A stretch of DNA of 64,000 nucleotides from Aphidius gifuensis (taxonomy: Eukaryota > Arthropoda > Insecta > Hymenoptera > Braconidae). Location of the stretch: positions 2,852,001 to 2,916,000 of the forward strand of contig NC_057788.1 of assembly GCF_014905175.1 (NCBI RefSeq), in the 5' to 3' direction. Made by a program: the position numbers and the translations under genes. Of the stretch, positions 54,371 through 64,000 are shown one piece after another. The first letter of the stretch is position 1. Each line of letters opens with the position of its first letter. The notes beneath the pieces are model-generated. The model was not told the origin of the DNA. It worked only from the letters and a program-made list of their open reading frames with translations, and searched no databases.

Positions 54371-54771
54371 CTTTTTAAAATAAAAATATATATATATATT
54401 GTATACACATGAGGCTATGGGGGCTTATACAATAGTCGCCCACATCTGTCCTTCAAATAAAACGATAAAATGTGAATTGTGGATTTGCAAATTTACGCTT
54501 ACTAAATCTTACTCATTTGTCTTCTAAACCAGTGCAAAAACAAAAAAAACAAAGCACAAAAATAGTGTTATGATAAATTTTTTAATTATTATATATCAAT
54601 TGATATTTTGAGGTCAATTGTTTATTATTATAATATAGTTTTGATGAATATAATTAGGATGTGTTATTTGGTTTAATTAAATTCTTGAATTTTCAAACAA
54701 CAAACATATACTTTGAGCGAGGAAATTAATAATAGTTTAAATCAAATATTCTAAAGTTTTGTAATTTCCAG

Positions 54772-54830
54772 TTGTTGCTACACTTGGTTATTTAGTTGGT
54801 GCTACGATTTGTACATATCACGTTGAATGA
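54772..54830 (+). CDS. Candidate terminal coding exon with hydrophobic C-terminus
   Basis: After TAATTTCCAG the sequence reads two bases completing a codon, then VATLGYLVGATICTYHVE and TGA. AATAAA follows 35 nt later at 54865. The peptide has a short membrane-segment character. Acceptor, coherent frame, stop and poly(A) signal together make a plausible last exon of a small plus-strand gene. Upstream exons must end in phase 1 and are not identified. One weak possibility is the short frame MLLDSLS at 54306-54327, which follows a good acceptor but needs a poor GTATAT donor. Protein family not recognised. Confidence 0.35.
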
Positions 54831-54864
54831 AAATTTATTGAAATATAATGACAGCTATAGCTAC

Positions 54865-54870
54865 AATAAA
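54865..54870 (+). terminator. Probable poly(A) signal of the candidate exon at 54772
   Basis: AATAAA lies 35 nt after the TGA of the candidate terminal exon, in a comparatively mixed-sequence context (CTACAATAAAACAC). Its meaning depends on that exon being real. Confidence 0.3.
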
Positions 54871-55217
54871 ACACAACTTCAAAATATAAACGATTTATTA
54901 TTTTTTTTTTTTTTCATTTAATTTCATCACAGATAAATAATTTTCAAATAATTTATAAACATTTTAATAATATCTATTTTTTTGTATTAATATAAATATA
55001 TTTTTTATAATTTAATTATATTTACTTTTTAAAAAATATTTTTATCATTAAATAAGCATGTTTATTTTGGTATTATTTTTGTTTTTTTATTTATTTTTTT
55101 TCTATTTGCAAATATACACACATAATATCTCTATTAAATAAATGTGTGTTATACATTGCCTGAGGATAGATATTGCATTATGAATATGTCCACATCACGA
55201 TACAAGCATATTATTTT

Positions 55218-55520
55218 TCACATGTATATGATATCTAAATTCACAGTAAAAACTGATTCTACTTTATATATATGAAACAAAAAAATCCTTGGGTATTTTA
55301 AAATGTAAAATTTCTTTCTTCTTATAACCGGAAGGCAAAATAGTCGCAATGGGATATACCACTTTTGCATAACGCCGTGAGGCCACAGTATATAAAAGTG
55401 ATAAATAACTGCACCAGGTGGAATTTCATTGGGGACTAAAGATTGTAACGGGACACGTTGTTGTATCCTCCACACGCGTATACAATTCCCACTGGGGGTG
55501 GCTTGGTCATTTGCCTAATG
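55218..55520. other. Less A+T-rich island with broken open frames
   Basis: All three minus-strand frames have sizeable open parts. One runs from 55475 to 55218 (MWRIQQRVPLQSLVPNEIPP and on). Another gives VGIVYACGGYNNVSRYNL before a stop, and the third gives WELYTRVEDTTTCPVTIF before a stop. This mosaic is typical of a decayed coding segment or a conserved noncoding element. No protein family is recognised, so I do not call a gene. Confidence 0.2.
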
Positions 55521-55908
55521 TACTATTATTCAGATGAAAAAATAAAAAAACTCAAAATTATATGTAAAAAAATTGCCTCGAGGTATGGTTCTTAGCGATT
55601 AATGACACAGATTTTTTAAAAATTATTACATCGTTTTTGTGTACCCTTTCAAGTATATAATGTACAATAATATATATGAAATTTTATCTTAAATAGATTT
55701 TATTATACTCTTTTAAAATCATAAAAATGATGAGTTGATATCATAAAAAAAAATTTAGTTCAACTTGTAAGTAGATGATCGTAAAAATGATTTGCATTTT
55801 ATATATTTTCATATTATTTTTAACAATTTATATAATGAAAAATAAATATATATGTATATTTGTTAAAAGTAGCTGTATTTAAATATTTTTTTTTAAAACT
55901 ATAAAATT

Positions 55909-56149
55909 TTACGATAAGGCAATTTGATGTTTGTGGAAAATTAGTTTCTCGAAACATTGTTTTTCGAAAAAGCGAATGTTAGAAAATAAACTCATGGCTC
56001 TCTCAACGCGTTCTGCCGCAATCAGTAAACTTGTAAAACATTGGATTAGATGGCCCATAGTTTGACCCCACTCGAAAATGTGCACAGTTTCAATTTCAGC
56101 TATATTCCCTTGTAACTCAACATGCAATGTAGAAACTAATTTTATCAAA
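55909..56149 (-). CDS. Candidate terminal exon, unknown protein
   Basis: A TTACAG acceptor at 56150-56155 (minus strand) opens a frame that reads LIKLVSTLHVELQGNIAEIE, TVHIFEWGQTMGHLIQCFTS, then LLIAAERVERAMSLFSNIRF and a further 20 or so residues to TAA. It has balanced amino-acid use, unlike the Phe/Lys/Ile-rich chance frames nearby. The central part could form amphipathic helices. No poly(A) signal is clear downstream, and no matching upstream exon was found. Family not recognised; a pseudogene piece is also possible. Confidence 0.3.
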
Positions 56150-59074
56150 CTGTAACGAATACCAACGAATTACATTTACTTTATTTCAGTGTCTCATTTG
56201 TACTGTCGTGTGCTAATCAATTATTTTAACTTTTTTCTGTTTTTTTTCCTTTTCATATATTAACTCATTTTTGTATATTTATTTGAATCACGTTTTGTTA
56301 AAAGACTCGAATTATATACAATATCAATTCCAATTATAATACAAATATAATTAAAAATTTTTTTAATTAAAAATTAGATACATTTATATTATATCAGCTT
56401 TTACGTAATTTTTTTTTTTTATTAACTTTGTTTTATGTATTTTTAACAGGTAAAATTTATAACTCATATATTTAATTAGTAAATATTATTTTTCAATAGC
56501 AGCATATTTATAAATTAATTACATTAAAAATTAATAAGCTTAAAATTTTTTCGAGACAATTTATCGAATGATAATAATTTATAAAATATAAAAAATAATA
56601 TTTATGAATTTTTATGATACTACATATTATGATAGTCACACGAAAAATAAAGTTAAAATGTGCATTATAACCGGATATGTTTAATTGCCAATAATTAAAA
56701 GTAATTGCCAGTTACAAAGTGACGTGCTGCATAATGAAGAATTGCATATATAAACAAAACAGATGATTAAAACTTTAAAGAGCAGTAAAATTTTTCTCTT
56801 TTTATTATTTTTTCCCATTTCATTATATATAAAATAATTTTTTTTTCTTTTTATTTTCGACTAACATTCCTTATTTTTCCTCTTTTTATTTTGTTTTTTG
56901 CACATCAACATTCTGCAAATTCAATGTTAGAAAATAAATATAAAGCAAAAAAAGGGGTAAAACGTAAAACATCCCCCGTTATTTTGTGGACTTGCGCACA
57001 TTATAAAAATTTATATATACCATCCCTTCTTCATGGATTGAATATAATGCGCGCCAAGTCAGTATGCGCGGGTGGAGAAATATATCCCAACAAGATTGAG
57101 AGAGAGAAAATATAGGCAAAGGGATGGTGAGGATAGTTTGGTAAATTTCATCAACGCTCGATGGCGTACCAGTATGAATTGTGATTCGGTCATGATCACA
57201 CTCTCAACGTATTATCAATTAAAATTCTATCATGCGTTAATAATTCGAAAAAAAAATAACCAACCAATTGAATTAAATCATCAAAATAATAATAGTAGAC
57301 TGTTATTCGAAGGATATAATTATTTAAAGGTAATAATTGCATTGTTGCCACATTGAAATTATGAAATGATATTTCAATTTACGAAAAAATTCATGTATTC
57401 AAATGTGTATGATTCAATGTCACTGTGTTTATTGTGAGTGTCGAGAATATATACAATATAATTATCACACTGGTTGTCCTCGGTGAATGTGTTTAAACAG
57501 AAAAAACGCAGAGAACCATCGAACGACTTTTTTGGTTTTTTTAAAAAAGTTTATTTGGTGTGGGATATTATTTTAAACCGGTCAAACGACTGATGATTCT
57601 TACACTCTGTGTCTGTATTTCGTGTGACGTTATTAACCCACTCATAAGTATACATTTCAACGACAATTTTATTCTTAAAAAATCATTTTAATTTGTTTTT
57701 AATTATTTTCTAATAACTGGAAATTATGCTTACAGTGATAATAAATTAACACGTGTTTTTTAAATTGAATTTTATTTGAAAAAATTAAGTATAAAGTCAA
57801 AACTTGAGTATTAAAATTTTTCAAAACAATATTATAATTATTAATGACAATGATTTTATTTTGTCAATGTAATAATGAAACTTTTGTCACAGTATAAGTA
57901 AAGTGTATATATAAGTAAATTGTCTGTTCACGTAGATACTGTTACAACTTTATTTAAACACAGTGCAGTGATCAGTAAACTTAAGCTTAGTGTATGGCAT
58001 AAGTCGAATCTTCAACTTATACATAAACTGAGGTCACGTCGTTTTCAAACTTTATACTATATTATGTATTAAATTGAATTGTCGAAACTCAAGACCACAC
58101 TTTAAAGTCCAAATGGTATATGTATTTTGTTAAATACAACTACAGTGCAATGTTGAAAATACGTGATGTCACACCACAAAATGGATAATTATTGTCAACA
58201 AGTACTTTATCTGTTGACAAAAAATCATTACTATTATTATTATTATACTTGTAAATTACATTACAAATATATTTAATGAAAATTATACATATATTTATAT
58301 TACAAAATTTAATTGTAAAATATATTGCACTATAATTTAATTGTTACTCAATTTAAAAACAAACAAAAAAAGGTAAATAAATAATTGTTTCAAAAAAATA
58401 CATACAGTATATATAAACAAATAAAGTTAAATTTAAAAGTGCGTGTGTCTGTGTGTGTGTGTGTGTGTGTATATGTAAGTGTAATTGTTTTTATATTTTT
58501 TTTTGTTTGGTGTGTATTATATATTTTTTTTTTTTTTGTGAATTACATGCATATGTTCATATGTAAATAATCAATTGAAAACGGAAATACTTGACTTGTA
58601 CACATATAGTTTACTTTGTATGTACGTATTTGAACGTAACTCAATTGAAATTTTCGTATTGTTTTGTGTTGTCATTGATTATTTTGATGACATTGACAAA
58701 TGTATTTAACGAAAATGTGAATTATTGACAGACATATGTTTTAATATTGATGAAATTTAATTGAAACAATTGGATAAACCCTTTTTCAAATAAAAAAACA
58801 TTTCATAAATATTATAATATATAATATTTATCCAATTAAATTAAATCATAAAGTTTTATTTACTAATAAAATAATTCAATTATTATTATTACTTTTTTTT
58901 TGTGATTTATTATTGTGATATTATATATAAAATTTTAATGAATTTTAATTGTTAATTTAATGATTTTTAATAAGAGTATAAAGTTTTTACTAATTATATG
59001 ATAATATAATTTTAAACAATGCAACCACAAAGTTTGATAATACAAAAGTTTAAGTTAAAACTTTGATCATAGTG
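56150..59074. other. No gene recognised; one mixed island
   Basis: The island at 56890-57200 is open in two plus frames and, on the minus strand, from an ATG at 57193 to a stop at 57059 (MTESQFILVRHRALMKFTKL and on, 44 codons). The frames conflict and no splice borders decide between them. Confidence 0.45.
58441..58470 (+). repeat. GT microsatellite
   Basis: An interrupted GT dinucleotide run, preceded by GTGCGTGTGTCT. Confidence 0.9.
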
Positions 59075-59227
59075 ATGCGTAGTTTTAAATACAACCCGTT
59101 GAATATTACCTCCAAACGAAGGTACATCCCATTTATCAAATCAGCAATAATCGATTTTGATTGTGGTGGCTATTGTGGCTCTACTGGTGCTTGGCTTGAA
59201 AGTCGAGTAAAACTTTTGCCAACATGA
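59075..59227 (+). CDS. Upstream ORF (50 codons) overlapping the candidate start at 59224
   Basis: An ATG at 59075 opens 50 codons (beginning MRSFKYNPLNITSKRRYIPF and ending AWLESRVKLLPT). Its TGA overlaps the ATG at 59224 by the arrangement ATGA. Composition is more balanced than the flanks. If both are on one mRNA, this could limit translation of the downstream frame or allow termination-reinitiation. Alternatively it is simply 5' leader sequence that happens to be open. Function unknown. Confidence 0.25.
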   Translation: MRSFKYNPLNITSKRRYIPFIKSAIIDFDCGGYCGSTGAWLESRVKLLPT

Positions 59228-59308
59228 TTGTGAATCGCCAAGATTGGATTATTCATGCTTATCTTATATGGTTTCTGATTAAGATTGCATCAACTGGTCG
59301 TGTATTTG
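59224..59308 (+). CDS. Candidate first coding exon with signal-peptide-like sequence
   Basis: The ATG lies in a good context (GCCAACATG). It opens MIVNRQDWIIHAYLIWFLIK followed by IASTGRVF and one base, then a consensus GTGAGT donor at 59309. The stretch WIIHAYLIWFLIKIAS is hydrophobic and followed by small residues, as expected for a signal peptide or signal anchor of a secreted or surface protein. The rest of the gene would lie beyond a long intron, probably outside the window. Long first introns are usual for neuronal surface-receptor genes, but no family can be assigned from 28 residues. Confidence 0.45.
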
Positions 59309-62300
59309 GTGAGTTGTATATATTTATATTTAATAATATTGTTCAATTATTATTTTAAATTTTACAATTTAAATTGTGATTTTTTCTAATGGAATCATAC
59401 AACTGACAATTGATCAATTAGATAATTAAAAAAAAGTTTAAAACAGATAAGTTAAATAAGTCGATAATTTATGGGTTGTCATTTAATTATTGATGTAGAT
59501 AAATTATTTCAAGCAATAACCATAATATATTAGTTAATTAAAATTTTAAACTTCTCCATTTTCATATAGACTTTAATGAAATTATTTCGTTATTTTTAAT
59601 TGTTTTGAATTATTTTATATAATTCTAAAGATAGCGAAATATCACTCGATTCTAAATATATATTTTTAAATAAAATAATAAAAATTTTCAAATAACTGTC
59701 AGCTTGATTCGGTGAGAATTAATTTTTTTTTTTAACTTAATTCAATTTTATCTGTCAATTAATATATATTTTTAAACAATATATTCAAAAATAAAATGTG
59801 TGACTTGTTGATAAGCCAGAGTTAATCTCCATTTGTGCATTGTATTAATAAATCTACTAAAATACTATCCTACATTATTGCGATTACTCGAGGTCAACAT
59901 AAACCTAGTTGATTATACTAAATTGCACTACTATGAACTTTCCATGATTCATATAATATTCGCTAAATTTATTTTTATTTATTCATCAATCCACTTACAA
60001 CATAATTTGTAAAATACACGTAATTTTAGTCTACACTATTAATTATCAAATTTCCACTTTGTTATTTAACTTAATTATAATTCAAGTACATTTTTTTTTT
60101 TCTTGTCAACAGTACATTGTAATTTTTTTATGATTTAAATGTAGTGAAAAAAAAAAAAAAAACAAGTTTATCACTTTATAGAAACAATTTATCTTTGAAC
60201 AATAAAAAAAATTCTATTTTTGTGTAAAACGTTAATTGAAATACTAATTAATTAAATCAATGAAAATTAATTTTGTTTGATGTTGCAAATTTATATATTT
60301 TTTTTTAATTATATATAAATATATCTATAGGTAGCTGTCGAGTGAGTGTAATAATTTTAATTTATAAAACTTTGTATAGTTATTAATTAGCTATTGGAAT
60401 ATTCAGATATTCAGGAAAACGTTTTCATATCTGCACAGAAATATATATTCTTAATTCGGTCAAAAGGATAATCTCATATACCTTATCATTATTTCAACTG
60501 CCACTTGTGATTGATTTATTTTTCGTTTTTTTTTTTTGTTCAATTTTAATTTAATTGGCACTTTGTCTTGATTTTTATAATTGACATTCTTTTTTTTTAA
60601 CTTTCAATTTTATCTGGATATACATATTTTTATTTTTACATTATCTTAATTTTTTTACTAATGAAAAAATTATCTCTGTTTGAGTTTTATCATTTTAATT
60701 AATAATTTTCTTTTTAATTAACTTTTGTATTTTAATATTTTTTGATAAAACGTCAAGAGGTATTTATATAAATAGTTCTTAATTATCAGTCGATAATATC
60801 TTTCATATAATCTTAATTTTTATATTGATTTTTATTTTTATAAATTTATACCTATATTTTATTCGTATATATAATACCATGAAATTTAACTTCTTGATGC
60901 TTCTAGTATTATTGAGTTTTCATTTTATATTTTTCAAGTTTTACAAACCATTTTTTTAAACTATAAATTTACACGCCACTTTGAAAGTACTCCCTTGTGG
61001 ATAGTTGTAAGTTCACCCCGCGGAATTGCGCTGATGTCCGAGAAAAATTATGTGAGTTGATATTGAGAAATCTATACTGTTACCTATCATTTTCAAATAA
61101 AAAAAAAAAATATTATTGATACTCTAAAACTTGAATATCTTGTACACTCCAGGCAAAAATTTTTAAACATGAAAAGCAAAAAATTTAATAAAATTTTTAG
61201 ACATGAAAAATTTAATATACAAAACTATATACGAATATTCGACAAATCAATATTCTATATTATGTTAAGAAATTCAAAACTATAAAAAGTAAAAAAATTA
61301 TATACCTTTTATAGAAAAAAGTATGCATTATCTATCAGCTGTACATTGTAGAAAGAGCTTTGAAATCTTTCGTTTTTCAAAACTGAAATATATTTTTTTT
61401 TTTTTGGAATACATTTCTTAATTTTCAATTTTTTTTTTTCAATATTATTCTCATTCATTTACTTCATTGATCCATTTAAAATTGTGTGTTTATTTATTTT
61501 AATTTTTAAATTATCAATATATACGAAAGGTTTAATAAATGACATTGAAATTATTATAGTATTTTACATAAATGCAAATCATCAAATTGAATAACTATAC
61601 CAGGTATAATATAAATATATATTTAATGTGGTAACCCCACGTCACATAGGGATGGACGTATCAAAAAAAAAAAGAAATGGGTTGAAAACAGAAATACGAG
61701 ACAAGTTCATGATTACAGTTTTGCGTGTCACCACATTTAATTACACTAATTTAAATTTGTACGTTGTATAATACATTAGCGTGTTGATATTCAATTTTTT
61801 AATATATCTCTTATATATACACATGAATAATTAGTTTTTTTCTTTTTCAATATTTATCTCTACCATATAAACTCATTTGATAAATGTCCAGTTGAATTTT
61901 ATATTAGTAGAATCAAAATATTTATAAAATTATAAAAACAAAATAAAACTAAAAGTACAAATAATTTATTTTGATTGACAAATTTATTCTGCAATTGTTA
62001 ATGCTTAAAGTAGATTTTTTTTTTCTTAATTTATTGCAAAAATAATTTATCATTTTTAAATTGAACAAGACTGTGCCATTAAGTGTAGTATTTTTACATT
62101 TTCAATAATTTAGTTTTTTTTTAATTTTTCATTAAAAAAGCTCTATAAATTACGGATTTAAAAATAGGGAATATTATCGGAATAATTGACTCGATAATTT
62201 TTCTCGAAAGCTCAACCAAAATACTTAAACTTATTTTATCATAAGCTATTTCCAAATAGTTGAACTAAAAAATTATTAATAACCATGACTTATAATTTAT

Positions 62301-63727
62301 CAATAATACTAATTAGTAATTAGTTTAAAGATATAATAAGAAAATTTTTCTCAATACATATTATATGGACTGACTGAATTATTTTTATCAAATTTATTAC
62401 AGACTTAATAATAACATTGAATTGTATTTTTCATTGATTTTTTTCTTTCTCATATCTTCTAAATAAGATCATGTCCACAGTGATATTAACAATATTTTTT
62501 TATTAAAACATAATATTATTTAACTATGCTTTGATTAAAGAACACGATAACCATATAATATACATGATATAATAAAAATTATAATTTTTTTTGCTACAGT
62601 AATTCTCGGTATAACTAATTTGATAATTAGTAGTGTTATTATAATCATCGATTATTACTCACTAATTATGAATATGTATAGATATTATCATTATTACAAA
62701 TTAATAATTGCTAGTAATTTATAATCGATAATTATAACACTATGAACACATTGAATTAAAAATAAATAAAATTTATTGAACTGTCTGTATTGGCTATTCT
62801 AAACATTTTTAAATAATTTTAGTATTGTCAAAGAGTATTGATGCATACGATTGGTGTTTAGGGTGCATTATTTAGTTGATTTATTCATTACATAATCATA
62901 CATTATATACACAAGTAGCTTGAACACCTAAATATTAGCCAAATTTTGTGGAAACCGTCAAATATATAATATATTAATATTTACCCCAGTATATATTTAT
63001 TCGTTGATTGTAGTTGTGAAGGTGTGTGCGTATTGAATCGAGGGGTTGAAATTCAATGCTTATTTATAAATATATATAGCTCTACAAAAGAGCAACAATG
63101 AATAGAAGGTAATAAAAGCAAGGGTTTGGCAAAAGTTGGCGATTGATTTCCCTTACAATATATACCCTCCTATATAACACCATTAACGAATTTATATATG
63201 TATATGTGCATGCGCACTACATGGACACGCAAAAACGATTTGTCCTTCCTGCAAAAGCTAGAAAAATGGTTACAAAATTGAGGTGTACTGGATAGATTTA
63301 ACTTTTTTTTTTTCTTTTCGCACCCTATTTTCTTGAACCAATGAAGCGTATCCACTTTGGCGGTTGACCGAGTGCCTTTGCTTTTTATTTTTCTATTTTT
63401 ACACGTTTCTATTTTCCCCCTTTTCTTTATTATATTTATTTATTCTTTTTTTTTCTCTTATTTACTCAAAGTGTTTATTCTGATTTGAGCTTTTTTCCCA
63501 TGAGCTTTTTTCTTTATTTTCCAAGAACTGTATTTATTAAATTTTTTTTGGACTATATACACATAGAGCTTTAAATTTTGGAATAAATTTAAATTACACA
63601 AGTGTTATGTATTAAACACATTGTCTATTAAGGCCAATTAATTATAATGAAAATAGTCGATTCATTAAGCTGATACATTCATAGTGCTATTATTATCTGT
63701 AAATTATCGATGCATATAAGTGTAATT
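59309..63727. other. Probable long intron or intergenic DNA
   Basis: After the donor at 59309 the sequence is almost entirely A/T runs, apart from small patches at about 61000-61040 and 61640-61740 and the hairpin at 62631. No coding exon was recognised. Confidence 0.5.
62631..62742. repeat. Long imperfect inverted repeat (hairpin)
   Basis: Arms at 62631-62676 and 62697-62742 are inverted copies with small gaps: both read TAGTGTTAT, then AAT(C/T)ATCGATTAT, then TACT and AATTAT when the right arm is complemented. The loop is about 20 bases. It could be a small hairpin RNA gene, a miniature inverted-repeat element remnant, or a chance A+T palindrome made notable by its length. Confidence 0.6.
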
Positions 63728-63988
63728 TTATAGCTGCATAGCATATATATACTTAGCATCTAAGCTGATTTCTAAAACGTGTTTCAACTCATACACATAT
63801 AAAACTAAACTATCCCTATTTCCGGATACCGGTCTTCGGTAGAAGCTGTCGCTTCGATAAATCAAGTGACACCTGCAACTTTCCGACGCTCCAACGACAA
63901 GCTGGTGGTGTTGGCACGTACAACGTCCACCCTTCTTATACATACGTTTGATCGCCTTGCTTCCGTGCTTAAATCTGCCAGCCCACAT
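63728..63988 (-). CDS. Possible exon at window edge, strand uncertain
   Basis: The region 63820-63990 is distinctly less A+T-rich. The minus strand is open for 86 codons from MWAGRFKHGSKAIKRMYKKG through GRCTCQHHQLVVGASESCRC, and is preceded at the window edge by TACTTTAG, a possible acceptor. The plus strand of the same island is also open from about 63809 to the window end (SGYRSSVEAVASINQVTPAT and on). One of the two may be a real exon continuing outside the window. No family recognised. Confidence 0.25.
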   Translation of the reverse strand: MWAGRFKHGSKAIKRMYKKGGRCTCQHHQLVVGASESCRCHLIYRSDSFYRRPVSGNRDSLVLYVYELKHVLEISLDAKYIYAMQL

Positions 63989-64000
63989 GTACCTAAAGTA

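Noticed and set aside
1..64000. Viral integration (for example polydnavirus or other endogenous viral genes)
   Set aside because: No recognisable viral, integrase, capsid or transposase motifs were seen in any frame; suspicion rested only on the possible wasp origin.
1..64000. CRISPR arrays, bacterial operons, rRNA or tRNA genes
   Set aside because: No regularly spaced repeats, no ribosome-binding-site-led gene runs, and no paired A/B box sequences that fold as tRNA were found. The window is eukaryotic.

Overview
This is a very A+T-rich stretch of nuclear eukaryotic DNA. By eye about four fifths is A or T, with many poly(A)/poly(T) tracts and simple repeats. It contains two secure protein-coding genes, both animal-type and both on the minus strand. 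Their introns are tiny (67-96 nt), with GT..AG ends, and coding exons stand out as less A+T-rich islands. This suggests a compact, extremely A+T-rich arthropod genome. Small parasitoid wasps such as aphidiine braconids fit, but the organism is an inference and no marker in the window fixes it.

Layout: 1-45.9 kb has no gene I can name. It is A+T-rich DNA with scattered 60-300 bp islands of more balanced composition. Several islands hold short open frames or splice-like borders (for example near 15.4, 19.7, 20.4, 30.1, 35.5 and 42.0 kb). They could be isolated exons of genes with very long introns, noncoding RNA exons or conserved regulatory DNA. This part also holds a diverged direct duplication (23.7/24.6 kb).

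The gene-dense core is 45.9-50.8 kb. It holds a complete five-exon seipin gene (lipid-droplet biogenesis factor, 334 residues) and a complete seven-exon RBBP5 gene (WD40 subunit of SET1/MLL histone H3K4 methyltransferase complexes, 465 residues), head-to-tail on the minus strand. A possible plus-strand start lies 172 bp from the RBBP5 start codon, so that gap may be a bidirectional promoter. Another candidate plus-strand exon lies between the two genes. Both intergenic gaps carry an ATGGCGG element.

From 50.8 kb to the end the sequence is mostly noncoding again. It has a convincing-looking plus-strand terminal exon with a poly(A) signal (54.8 kb), ambiguous splice-flanked open islands at 53.9-56.1 kb, and a candidate first coding exon with a signal-anchor-like peptide and an overlapping upstream ORF at 59.1-59.3 kb. 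An imperfect hairpin lies at 62.6 kb and a less A+T-rich island open on both strands runs to the window edge at 63.7-64.0 kb. Seipin and RBBP5 act in unrelated pathways (ER lipid droplets; chromatin), and their adjacency is not evidence of shared function. I did not find a clear novel system. The strongest leads are the unassigned exons and the in-frame, stop-free intron 4 of RBBP5.
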